A DNA stretch of 6,145 bases from Flavobacteriaceae bacterium (GCA_013042255.1 JABDQK010000005.1:1-6145), one strand, 5' to 3'. Shown: positions 1 to 6,092, numbered from the stretch's first letter. Numbers and translations: made by a program. The notes: generated from the letters alone by a model not told the origin.

Positions 1-1
1 T

Positions 2-121
2 CAAAGGAAGTATTTCTTTGTGATCGTAAAATCTTTTATCCTGTATATCCTTGCGTTTATGACCTACGCCATGTCTTCTTTCGCTATTTCTTTTTTAATA
101 GTTTATATAAAACAAGCTTGA
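2..121 (+). CDS. C-terminal tail of an unidentified membrane protein (5' end outside window)
   Basis: Frame 2 is open from the window edge to a TGA at 119-121 and encodes about 39 residues. Most of the tail (roughly ILYILAFMTYAMSSF then AISFLIVYI) is hydrophobic and ends in a short basic tail (IKQA), which looks like one or two membrane-spanning helices at the C-terminus of an integral membrane protein. The stop overlaps the hemW ATG by one base (TGATG), an arrangement typical of translationally coupled operon genes, and this is the main reason for calling the fragment real. Frame 1 is also open here, but its translation is rich in Phe/Tyr/Cys with no recognisable pattern and runs straight into hemW, so it is less convincing. 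Too little is present to name a family. Confidence 0.5.
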   Translation, partial: QRKYFFVIVKSFILYILAFMTYAMSSFAISFLIVYIKQA

Positions 122-1263
122 TGGCAGGAATCTATTTCCATATACCTTTTTGCAAGCAGGCTTGTCACTACTGTGATTTTCACTTTTCCACTAACCAGAA
201 AAAAAAGGACGAGATGATCAAAGCGCTACAGCAGGAAGCTGTGATCCGAAGATCGGAATATGAGGGCCAGACCTTATCTACCATCTATTTTGGTGGCGGA
301 ACCCCTTCTGTTTTAGAAGTAGAGGAGATAGACAGACTCGTGCAAACCGTATTTGATCATTATTCAGTTGAAAATGATGCTGAGATCACCCTGGAAGCAA
401 ATCCCGATGATTTGTCGTCAGAAAAAATAAGGGGACTGTCAAAATCAAAAGTTAATCGGCTAAGCATTGGAGTACAGTCATTTTTTGAAAAAGATCTCAA
501 ATTTATGAATCGGGCGCATAGTGCGGAGGAAGCAAAAAATTCTATAACTGAAGCGGCAAAATTATTTGAAAATATTTCTATTGACCTGATCTATGGCGTA
601 CCTACTTCTGACAGTAAAATGTGGCAACAAAACATTGAAACAGCCTTGTCTTTTGATATCCCGCATATTTCGAGTTATGCCCTGACGGTTGAACCCGGTA
701 CAGCCCTGAAAAAGTTTATTGAAAAAGGGATCGTTGCAGAAGTTGACGACGACATAGCAGAGGAACAGTTTCATATTTTGGTCTCGGAACTGGAAAACGC
801 CGGCTATGTCCATTATGAATTTTCAAATTTTGGAAAACCCGGATTTTTTTCAAGGAATAATACGGCGTATTGGCAGGGGGATACCTATCTGGGAATAGGT
901 CCGTCGGCACATTCCTTTAATGGCAAACAGAGGTCCTGGAATATTTCAAACAATCCCCTCTATATTAAGGCCTTAAACCAATCTCGCTTACCCAGGGAAG
1001 TAGAGGTTCTGTCTCAGCGAGATCGGTACAACGAATACATCATGACGGGCTTGCGCACTATGTGGGGTGTTTCTCTAGATAGAGTGGGGAAGCAGTTTGG
1101 CCCGCACTTTCAGAACTATTTATTGCAGCAAGCAGAACAACACCTAGCGGATCGTTTTCTTTTTCTGGATGGCGACACTTTATTGGTGACCCGGAAGGGA
1201 AAGTTCCTCAGTGATGGCCTGGCCGCCGATTTATTTATGCTACCTTTAGAAAAGAAGAACTAG
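121..1263 (+). CDS. hemW: Radical SAM family heme chaperone HemW
   Basis: This is a HemW-type protein of 380 residues, the usual length for the family. HemW binds heme and is thought to deliver it to target proteins; it is often misannotated as oxygen-independent coproporphyrinogen III oxidase (HemN), which is longer. The radical SAM cluster motif CxxxCxxC is C11, C15 and C18, followed by D19-F20. GGGTPS (58-63), EANP (92-95), RLSIGVQSF (113-121) and DLIYGVP (155-161) build the SAM-binding barrel. HYEFSNF (231-237), NNTAYW (246-251) and GIGPSAHSF (258-266) are hallmarks of the HemW branch, and a C-terminal domain follows. I chose the ATG at 121 because it gives MAGIYFHIPFC, the conserved N-terminus; an in-frame TTG at 118 would add one residue. 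There is no Shine-Dalgarno sequence, as is normal for Bacteroidota. No other heme gene is visible nearby. Confidence 0.95.
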   Translation: MAGIYFHIPFCKQACHYCDFHFSTNQKKKDEMIKALQQEAVIRRSEYEGQTLSTIYFGGGTPSVLEVEEIDRLVQTVFDHYSVENDAEITLEANPDDLSSEKIRGLSKSKVNRLSIGVQSFFEKDLKFMNRAHSAEEAKNSITEAAKLFENISIDLIYGVPTSDSKMWQQNIETALSFDIPHISSYALTVEPGTALKKFIEKGIVAEVDDDIAEEQFHILVSELENAGYVHYEFSNFGKPGFFSRNNTAYWQGDTYLGIGPSAHSFNGKQRSWNISNNPLYIKALNQSRLPREVEVLSQRDRYNEYIMTGLRTMWGVSLDRVGKQFGPHFQNYLLQQAEQHLADRFLFLDGDTLLVTRKGKFLSDGLAADLFMLPLEKKN

Positions 1264-1288
1264 GATAGATACGATACCCTAATCTGAT

Positions 1289-2035
1289 ATGATTGCTTCT
1301 ATTAAACTCGGGAACGAAATAATTAAGATAGATCTTTCCAAACCCCTGGACATATCGATCCCCCTCCGTCATGGAAATAAGAATGTCTCAGCCTGGTACG
1401 CTGATCCCCCGCGAATTGAGCCGCACAGGGAAGGAGATTTTGTGGGCAGTGTAGACCAGGGAGCCAGCATCAATTTTTATGATATTTTTTTCAACCCCCA
1501 TGCCCATGGTACTCATACCGAATGTCTTGGGCATATAACAGAGAGGAAATATTCTGTTAATCAGATCGTAGATCAGTACTTTTTTAAGGCCCGACTTATA
1601 ACTATTGCCCCGGAGAAAGTAGGGGATGACCTGGTGCTGTCAAAAAAACAATTAGAGCGAAACCTCAGCGGGGAAATCCCTGAAGCTTTGGTCGTCAGAA
1701 CTTTACCCAATACAAAAGACAAACTGTCCCGTCAGTATTCCCATACCAACCCACCTTATTTTACAGAAGAGGCCATGTTGTTTCTGGTAAAAAAAGGAAT
1801 ACAGCATCTTTTAGTAGATCTCCCATCGGTTGACAAGGAAAAGGATGAAGGGGTGTTGCTGGCCCATAGGGCATTTTGGGGTTTAGGACAGACCATAAGA
1901 ACCCAGGCTACCATAACAGAATTTATCTACGTTTCCCATAAAATCAAAGACGGGTTTTATATGCTTGATCTCCAATTCGCCCCTTTTGAGAATGATGCCA
2001 GTCCGAGCAGGCCTGTTCTTTACCAAATATTGTAA
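1289..2035 (+). CDS. Cyclase family protein (putative metal-dependent hydrolase, kynurenine formamidase-like fold)
   Basis: The 248-residue protein belongs to the cyclase superfamily (PF04199-type), which includes the metal-dependent arylformamidase KynB and other amide or lactone hydrolases. It has no signal peptide, so it should be cytoplasmic. The N-terminus DLSKPLDISIPLRHG (15-29) matches the family's opening D-(L/I)-S-x-P-(L/I) signature. The metal motif lies at 71-82 and reads HAHGTHTECLGH, giving H71, H73, H76, E78 and H82 as candidate ligands. The second conserved block is DLPSVD (177-182), H193-R-A-F-W and ITEFIYV (209-215), with E211 as the likely ligand. The classical motif is HxGTHxDxPxH, so here the first His is displaced and Asp is replaced by Glu; I recall this pattern from a Bacteroidota subfamily. 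The substrate cannot be deduced and no tryptophan-degradation gene is nearby. It starts 25 bp after hemW and is probably co-transcribed with it. Confidence 0.88.
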   Translation: MIASIKLGNEIIKIDLSKPLDISIPLRHGNKNVSAWYADPPRIEPHREGDFVGSVDQGASINFYDIFFNPHAHGTHTECLGHITERKYSVNQIVDQYFFKARLITIAPEKVGDDLVLSKKQLERNLSGEIPEALVVRTLPNTKDKLSRQYSHTNPPYFTEEAMLFLVKKGIQHLLVDLPSVDKEKDEGVLLAHRAFWGLGQTIRTQATITEFIYVSHKIKDGFYMLDLQFAPFENDASPSRPVLYQIL

Positions 2036-2069
2036 AGGTATTTTATGTGTGTACCATTCCTTACCTTTA
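2033..2069 (+). repeat. 8-bp inverted repeat in the gap after the cyclase gene
   Basis: TAAAGGTA at 2033-2040 and TACCTTTA at 2062-2069 are perfect reverse complements separated by 21 bases. The left arm begins with the cyclase stop codon TAA. A second, shorter pairing is possible between GGTA (2037-2040) and TACC (2052-2055). No T-run follows directly, the nearest being TTTT at 2076-2079, so it is a poor intrinsic terminator. It could be a weak hairpin, a dyad operator, or chance in AT-rich spacer DNA. Confidence 0.4.
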
Positions 2070-2086
2070 ACGCTGTTTTAGAATTG
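2057..2086 (+). promoter_or_regulatory. Possible weak Bacteroidota-type promoter before the DUF4230 gene
   Basis: TAGAATTG at 2079-2086 differs at one defined position from the Bacteroidota -7 element TAnnTTTG. TTC at 2057-2059, 19 bases upstream, differs by one base from the -33 element TTG. Transcription would begin within a few bases of the ATG at 2095, giving an almost leaderless message. The match is weak and could be accidental; its support is that it lies in the only gap above 30 bp within the plus-strand gene run. Confidence 0.22.
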
Positions 2087-2094
2087 AATCGATT

Positions 2095-2724
2095 ATGGAA
2101 GGCATATTAGAAGTTGTACTTGGGTTAATTCTGGGCGCAATCATGATGTATTGGATGTATTCCATGTTCAGACGTAAAAGAAACAGGGAAACCACCGAAC
2201 ATCAATCGACAGTACTCCTGGAAAGAATAAAGAGCGTTTGCAAACTGATTTCCGTGGAAGGGGATTTTGCGGAGATCTACAAGTATGAAAATACAAAGGA
2301 GCACTTTTTAAGCCTGGTAAGCAGCAAGAAAAAAGCATTGATAGTTATTAATGCCAAAGCTCATATAGGGTATGATCTGAAACAGATATTGCTTAAGGCA
2401 GACACGCCAAATAAGAAAATAGTGCTCGAAAATTTTCCGGAACCCCAGATTATGTCGATTGAACCAAAATTGGAATTTTACGATATAAAGAATGGGTTGT
2501 TCAACTCCTTCAGACCTAATGACCTTACTGCTTTGAATCAGGAAGCTGTTCAGCACATCAGGGAAAAAATTCCGCAAAGCGGATTGATGGACACAGCGAG
2601 GAGAGAAGCCCTGGAAGCCATTTTGCTAATAAGTAAACTAGTGGAAACTATTGGCTGGAAATTAGATTATTCCGCCCTGGAGCTCAAAGAAAATGAGCGG
2701 AAAGCACTTGAAAATGGAAAATAA
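2095..2724 (+). CDS. DUF4230 domain-containing membrane-anchored protein
   Basis: The 209-residue protein has one N-terminal transmembrane segment (about residues 4-25) followed at once by a basic cluster RRKRNR (26-31). The rest is soluble and resembles DUF4230: a strand-rich part from about 45 to 135 (KLISVEGDFAEIYKYE, KALIVINAKAHIGYDLKQI, KIVLENFPEPQIMSIEP) and a helical C-terminal part (about 143-185) ending near IGWKLDY. The function of DUF4230 is unknown. By the positive-inside rule, the acidic N-terminus and the basic cluster after the helix suggest that the soluble domain faces the cytoplasm; this is an inference. The ATG at 2095 is the only start that keeps the membrane segment complete. 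The next gene begins 12 bp downstream, so the two are probably co-transcribed. In other flavobacteria I recall this family near hemW and the cyclase-family gene. Confidence 0.85.
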   Translation: MEGILEVVLGLILGAIMMYWMYSMFRRKRNRETTEHQSTVLLERIKSVCKLISVEGDFAEIYKYENTKEHFLSLVSSKKKALIVINAKAHIGYDLKQILLKADTPNKKIVLENFPEPQIMSIEPKLEFYDIKNGLFNSFRPNDLTALNQEAVQHIREKIPQSGLMDTARREALEAILLISKLVETIGWKLDYSALELKENERKALENGK

Positions 2725-2736
2725 AAACTTCCTTAT

Positions 2737-3138
2737 ATGAAACGCATATTTATAATCTCTTTGGTAGCGATATTCCTGGTTAACTGCAAGAATGAATCCC
2801 AGTCAAATGCGGATTTTAACCCTGCCTTTGTGCATTCAGTATACATATGGCTGAAAGATCCAGGCAGCGCTGAAGACCGCGCGGCTTTTGAATCGTCCAT
2901 GGAGACGTTTATGAACAACTCACTTTATGCGAAGACAAAATTCCTGGGCACACCCCCTAAGGCCACCAGGGAAATCGTCGATGATAGCTACACCTATAAT
3001 TTGATTGTCACTTTTGCCTCTGCAGAGGATCAGGACAAATATCAGAAAGAGGAGGCACATCTCAGGTTCATTGAGGAATCGGAACATCTGTGGGAGAAGG
3101 TTCTAATTTATGATGCAATCGGACTAGAAGAGGAATAA
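2737..3138 (+). CDS. Dabb (dimeric alpha-beta barrel) family protein, predicted lipoprotein
   Basis: The 133-residue protein starts with a lipoprotein-type signal: basic MKR, a hydrophobic stretch (4-15) and C17 in the sequence FLVNC. Asn at -1 is not the textbook lipobox residue, but it looks tolerable in Bacteroidota. The mature part is a stress-responsive A/B barrel (Dabb) domain. It shows FVHSVYIWLK (31-40), with H33 on the first strand, a helix with the acidic segment after DPGSAEDR, then YNLIVTFASAEDQDKY (87-102) and H108-L-R-F, which matches the family's Y-x5-H motif. Known Dabb proteins are small dimeric barrels with stress-related roles or, in plant olivetolic acid cyclase, a catalytic role; no role can be assigned here. 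It starts 12 bp after the DUF4230 gene. Its stop TAA overlaps an ATG (TAATG) that opens a six-codon ORF leading to the next gene. Confidence 0.85.
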   Translation: MKRIFIISLVAIFLVNCKNESQSNADFNPAFVHSVYIWLKDPGSAEDRAAFESSMETFMNNSLYAKTKFLGTPPKATREIVDDSYTYNLIVTFASAEDQDKYQKEEAHLRFIEESEHLWEKVLIYDAIGLEEE

Positions 3139-3158
3139 TGCAGAGAGATACAGAATGA
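3138..3158 (+). other. Six-codon ORF linking the Dabb and YjbR genes by stop/start overlaps
   Basis: An ATG at 3138-3140 shares one base with the Dabb stop (TAATG) and encodes MQRDTE. Its TGA at 3156-3158 overlaps the YjbR gene's ATG at 3155-3157 by two bases (ATGA). A ribosome finishing the Dabb gene could restart here and then again at the YjbR start. This is seen directly in the sequence, but ORFs this short arise often by chance, so its use is unproven. Confidence 0.25.
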
Positions 3159-3511
3159 ATGTTGAGGAATTCAGACAGTATTGCCTAAATAAAAAAGGAG
3201 TTACGGAAGAGTTTCCGTTTGATGAGGTAACTCTAGTATTTAAAGTGATGGGAAAAATGTTCGCCCTTGTTCCTCTCGAACGTCTTCCATCCCAGGTAAA
3301 CCTGAAATGCGATCCGGAAAGGAGCATCGAATTACGGGAAATGTATGACGGAGTAATTCTTCCCGCCTTTCATATGAGCAAGACACACTGGAATACACTG
3401 CATTTTGAGCAGCTGCCTTCTAAGCTGATAACAGAACTTACAGACCACTCTTATGAGCTGGTCATTGCTAAATTCACCAAAAAATTAAAGGCGGTCTATG
3501 ACTCCCTTTAG
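3155..3511 (+). CDS. MmcQ/YjbR family protein
   Basis: The 118-residue protein matches the MmcQ/YjbR family, small single-domain proteins with a CyaY-like fold that are often labelled DNA-binding, although the biological role is not established. Visible family features are the N-terminal helix with FRQYCLNKKGVTEEFPF (6-22), the strand pair around LVFKVMGKMFAL (27-38), NLKCDP (49-54), the segment HMSKTHWNTL (73-82) and a final helix with SYELV (99-103). There is no signal peptide or membrane segment, so it should be cytoplasmic. The ATG at 3155 gives the expected short N-terminus. It lies 16 bp after the Dabb gene and is probably the last gene of the plus-strand run. Its stop TAG (3509-3511) is one base from the stop of the convergent DUF4407 gene, and its last eight or nine codons also carry the candidate minus-strand terminator. 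Confidence 0.9.
   Translation: MNVEEFRQYCLNKKGVTEEFPFDEVTLVFKVMGKMFALVPLERLPSQVNLKCDPERSIELREMYDGVILPAFHMSKTHWNTLHFEQLPSKLITELTDHSYELVIAKFTKKLKAVYDSL
3479..3510 (-). terminator. Candidate intrinsic terminator of the DUF4407 gene, inside the YjbR coding sequence
   Basis: Read on the minus strand just after the DUF4407 stop, TAAAGG (3510-3505) pairs with CCTTTA (3491-3486). Inside this stem GTC (3502-3500) pairs with GAC (3496-3494) around an ATA loop, with a 2x2 mismatch between the two stems. AA and a run of six T (3484-3479) follow the stem. Stem plus immediate T-run, placed two bases after the stop codon, is the form expected for a Rho-independent terminator. The stem has only two G-C pairs in its outer part, so its strength is uncertain. 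Confidence 0.5.
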
Positions 3512-3512
3512 G

Positions 3513-4613
3513 CTATAAGCTTTTTATCTGAAGTTCATGGAAGGCTTCAGCCTGAAGCCTGAGTAACTCTTCGGCCTTTTGTTTTTTGTGGGCATATACC
3601 CTTTCCTCTTCCCGAATTTCACCGTAGACTTTTTCATTCAGGGCTTCATCGGTCGCCATAATATGTTGCCTCTGGGATACTTTTTGGGTCACCCAGGCTT
3701 CTACCGTGCTTTCTTCCTCTTCCAGTTTAAAGTCGTACGGCCCTTTAGGCGCCAGAAGCTTTACTATGATAGGTGCAGTTTCAATAGAGAGGAATAAAAG
3801 GAAGATGAAAAAAGAAGGGAACCAGGCCAGTTCGCCAAGCGCATTGATTCTGGCCATCAGGCCGTCGAAACCGTCAATAATGGGTTGCGAATTAACCACC
3901 GCTGTTTCGTACTCAGAATTAAGTTTAGTAATCTGGGATTCAATTCCTGCAATCCTTTCGGCTTTGTCGACTTTTAGTTCTCTTAATTCGAGTAAGGCAG
4001 CGTCGTGCTTTTCCCTTTTCTCCTTGTATACAGGACCTTTGCCAAGCAGCATGGTCCCAGCTCGTCCTTCGGCTTCCGATATATAAGTATCGTATAATGC
4101 ATTGGTCTCAGCCTCCTTAGCTGCAACTTCCTCCTTGAGCTGTACGATATCCTGTTCCAGTTCGGCCACAAGCGGAGTGTATTGTTGCGCGATCTGTTCT
4201 TTATTGGCCAGGGTAAGCTCGTTTTTTTGTTCCAGCAATACCCGGTCGATCTCCTTTTCGAAAATTTTCATTTCCAGAGGTTTGGAAATCACAACGGCGA
4301 TAATAACCGCCAGTAGGATCCTTGGCATAGCCTGGACAAATTCACTTTTAAAGCTATTCCTCTTTTTGATTGTGGAAACAATAAAGCGATCCAGATTAAA
4401 GATCAAAAGACCCCAGACCAGGCCAAAACCGAGTGCGGTGTAGACGTTGTCAAAGACCGTGTAAAGGGCATATCCCGCGGCCAGAAAAGCCATTACGGCC
4501 GTAAAAAATACGGTAGCTCCTATGCCGGCGTATTTGTTGCGTTCGCCAGGTGAACAAGTTTCGAGAATAGAGGCGTCTGCCCCTGAGCAGAGGATAAAAA
4601 ATCGTTGTATCAT
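3513..4613 (-). CDS. DUF4407 domain-containing membrane protein with coiled coil
   Basis: The 366-residue protein matches the DUF4407 family, whose function is unknown. The N-terminus holds a conserved-looking segment with C9-S-G-A-D and C20-S-P-G-E, then three hydrophobic helices at about 32-53, 56-74 and 97-111. Between helices 2 and 3 lie FNLDRFIV (72-79) and a basic loop (KKR, 83-85). A long, charged, helical region with coiled-coil character spans about 115-245. A fourth helix (about 263-286) contains the motif IETAPIIVKLL, and an acidic/basic helical tail runs to the C-terminus. By the positive-inside rule the N-terminus, the KKR loop and the tail would be cytoplasmic and the coiled coil periplasmic (inference). 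The 90-bp gap from the upstream dipeptidase gene, with a candidate terminator, suggests its own promoter, though I cannot identify one. It converges on the YjbR gene with one base between the stops. Confidence 0.88.
   Translation of the reverse strand: MIQRFFILCSGADASILETCSPGERNKYAGIGATVFFTAVMAFLAAGYALYTVFDNVYTALGFGLVWGLLIFNLDRFIVSTIKKRNSFKSEFVQAMPRILLAVIIAVVISKPLEMKIFEKEIDRVLLEQKNELTLANKEQIAQQYTPLVAELEQDIVQLKEEVAAKEAETNALYDTYISEAEGRAGTMLLGKGPVYKEKREKHDAALLELRELKVDKAERIAGIESQITKLNSEYETAVVNSQPIIDGFDGLMARINALGELAWFPSFFIFLLFLSIETAPIIVKLLAPKGPYDFKLEEEESTVEAWVTQKVSQRQHIMATDEALNEKVYGEIREEERVYAHKKQKAEELLRLQAEAFHELQIKSL
3542..3587 (+). terminator. Candidate terminator region of the plus-strand operon, inside the DUF4407 coding sequence
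   Basis: Thirty bases past the YjbR stop, AGGCTTCA (3542-3549) and TGAAGCCT (3553-3560) form a perfect 8-bp stem with a GCC loop. A second, mutually exclusive stem joins GCC-T-GAAG (3550-3557, T bulged) to CTTCGGC (3569-3575) and runs into C-TTTT-G-TTTTTT (3576-3587), which resembles an intrinsic terminator. The first hairpin alone is 16 bases from the T-tract and would not terminate in the standard way. On the opposite strand the same bases encode the DUF4407 C-terminal helix (LRLQAEAF), so codon repetition may explain the dyad. Confidence 0.38.
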
Positions 4614-4674
4614 AATAGTGTTCTCAATTGATTGATAGACTATTAGAACGCAACCCTTATATATTTGTTACATT

Positions 4675-4702
4675 AAAAAGACTTTAATTTTGTTAAAGCT
4701 TT
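4675..4702 (-). terminator. Candidate weak terminator after the dipeptidase gene
   Basis: On the minus strand, just after the dipeptidase TAA, AAAG-CTTTAA (4702-4693) pairs with TTAAAG-(T)-CTTT (4687-4677, one T bulged) around a CAAAA loop. The T-run ends at 4675. The stem has about ten pairs but only two are G-C, and part of the T-run is used in the stem, so it would be weak. The rest of the 90-bp spacer (4614-4674) is AT-rich; I see no convincing Bacteroidota promoter there, although the DUF4407 gene should need one if this terminator works. Confidence 0.33.
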
Positions 4703-4703
4703 A

Positions 4704-6092
4704 TTATTTTGACATTTCTGTAAAATACTGGTAGAAATAAGGGATTGTTTCAATCCCTTTCAGGTAGTTCTCAACGCCAAAATGTTCGTTCGGTGAATGA
4801 ATGGCATCACTGTCCAGGCCAAAGCCCATTAGAATTGTTTTGCTCTTCAACTCTTCCTCAAATAAGGCGACAATCGGGATGCTTCCCCCGCTTCTCTGTG
4901 GGATGGGTTTTTTGCCAAATGTTTTTTCATAGGCTTTTTCAGCTGCCCGGTATCCCACAAAATCAATAGGGGTAACATATCCCTGTCCTCCATGATGGGG
5001 CGTGACTTTTACCGTAACGCCTTTGGGGGCGATCTTTTTAAAATGTACCGAAAAGAGTTCCGTGATTTCCTTCCAGTCCTGGTGTGGTACCAGGCGCATC
5101 GAAATTTTGGCATAGGCCTTACTGGCGATCACGGTCTTGGCACCTTCCCCGGTATAGCCTCCCCAAATACCGTTGACATCCAGGGTTGGTCTGATGGAAT
5201 TTCGTTCATTGGTTGTGTATCCTTTTTCTCCGTAGACAGACTCAATACCAATTTCATCCTGATAGGATTTAAGATTGAAAGGAGCTTCGGCCATAGCAGC
5301 GCGCTCTTCCTTTGTGAGCTCTTCCACCTTATCATAAAAACCGGGGATGGTTATGTGGTTATTTTCATCGTGCAAGGATGCGATCATCTTTGCGAGGATA
5401 TTGATGGGATTAGCCACCGCTCCGCCGTATAAACCAGAGTGCAGGTCTCTGTTAGGCCCGGTTACCTCAACCTCAACATAACTTAATCCTCGAAGTCCGG
5501 TTGTAATAGAAGGTACATCTTTGGCGATCATACCGGTATCTGAAATAAGGATGATATCATTGGCCAGTTTTTTCCTGTGCTCTTTTACGAAAGTTACAAG
5601 ACTGTTGCTGCCAACTTCCTCTTCTCCTTCAATCATAAACTTCACGTTACAGGGAAGGGAATCAGTACTTACCATAAATTCAAGGGCTTTGACATGCATA
5701 TACATCTGTCCTTTATCATCACTTGCACCTCTTGCATAGATAGCTCCTTCCGGGTGTAGGGTAGTCTTTTTTATTACAGGTTCAAAAGGAGGGGATGTCC
5801 AGAGGTTCAATGGATCAGGGGGTTGAACGTCATAATGGCCATACACCAGTACGGTAGGAAGGTTGGGGTCCTTGATCCTCTCACCGTAAACGATGGGGTA
5901 TCCATCGGTCTCGCAGATTTCAGTATGTGAACAACCAGCTGTTTGCAGGGCTTTTTCAACTGTTTCAGCCATATGCATTACATCATGGGAAAACGCAGAA
6001 TCGGCACTAATAGAAGGGATCTTTAAAATTTCAATAAGTTCATTGAGGATTCGTTCTTTATTGTTTTCAATATAGGCTTTGGGTTCTTGCAT
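4704..6092 (-). CDS. M20 family dipeptidase (PepV/CNDP-like zinc metallopeptidase)
   Basis: The 462-residue protein is a dipeptidase of the M20/M25/M40 family, which hydrolyses dipeptides with a two-zinc centre; length and motif order are normal. By comparison with carnosine dipeptidases, the metal ligands are H86 (YGHYDVQP), D125 (GASDDKG), E159 (EGEEEVGS), D185 (ISDTGM) and H432 (DAIHSPNE). D88 and E158 are the catalytic acid/base pair, and H218 (DLHSGLYGG) is the histidine donated across the dimer by the lid domain. The catalytic domain is split by the lid domain, about 200-320. There is no signal peptide, so it is probably cytosolic and used in peptide salvage; the exact dipeptide specificity cannot be read from sequence. 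The ATG at 6092 gives a normal N-terminus (MQEPKAYIENN), and the 53 bp upstream show no clear promoter. The DUF4407 gene follows on the same strand. Confidence 0.93.
   Translation of the reverse strand: MQEPKAYIENNKERILNELIEILKIPSISADSAFSHDVMHMAETVEKALQTAGCSHTEICETDGYPIVYGERIKDPNLPTVLVYGHYDVQPPDPLNLWTSPPFEPVIKKTTLHPEGAIYARGASDDKGQMYMHVKALEFMVSTDSLPCNVKFMIEGEEEVGSNSLVTFVKEHRKKLANDIILISDTGMIAKDVPSITTGLRGLSYVEVEVTGPNRDLHSGLYGGAVANPINILAKMIASLHDENNHITIPGFYDKVEELTKEERAAMAEAPFNLKSYQDEIGIESVYGEKGYTTNERNSIRPTLDVNGIWGGYTGEGAKTVIASKAYAKISMRLVPHQDWKEITELFSVHFKKIAPKGVTVKVTPHHGGQGYVTPIDFVGYRAAEKAYEKTFGKKPIPQRSGGSIPIVALFEEELKSKTILMGFGLDSDAIHSPNEHFGVENYLKGIETIPYFYQYFTEMSK

Noticed and set aside
199..206. 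Run of eight A followed by GG early in hemW, a possible slippage site
   Set aside because: The zero frame continues intact with all HemW motifs downstream, and no alternative-frame product is sensible; A-runs encoding Lys are common in AT-leaning genomes.
121..1263. Annotation as oxygen-independent coproporphyrinogen III oxidase (HemN)
   Set aside because: Length (380 residues) and the HYEFSNF and GIGPSAHSF motifs fit HemW rather than the longer HemN.
3706..4086. 126-codon plus-strand ORF (and similar plus-strand ORFs at 3579-3797 and 4102-4443)
   Set aside because: They lie antisense to the well-supported DUF4407 gene, are very rich in Ser or hydrophobic residues and show no family motif; they are shadows of that gene's codon use.
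4672..4688. ATTAAA/TTTAAT short inverted repeat in the spacer before DUF4407
   Set aside because: It is a six-pair all-A/T stem that overlaps the better candidate terminator stem and has no T-run after it on the minus strand.
4992..5432. 146-codon plus-strand ORF
   Set aside because: It lies antisense within the M20 dipeptidase gene, whose catalytic motifs are complete; the translation resembles no known domain.
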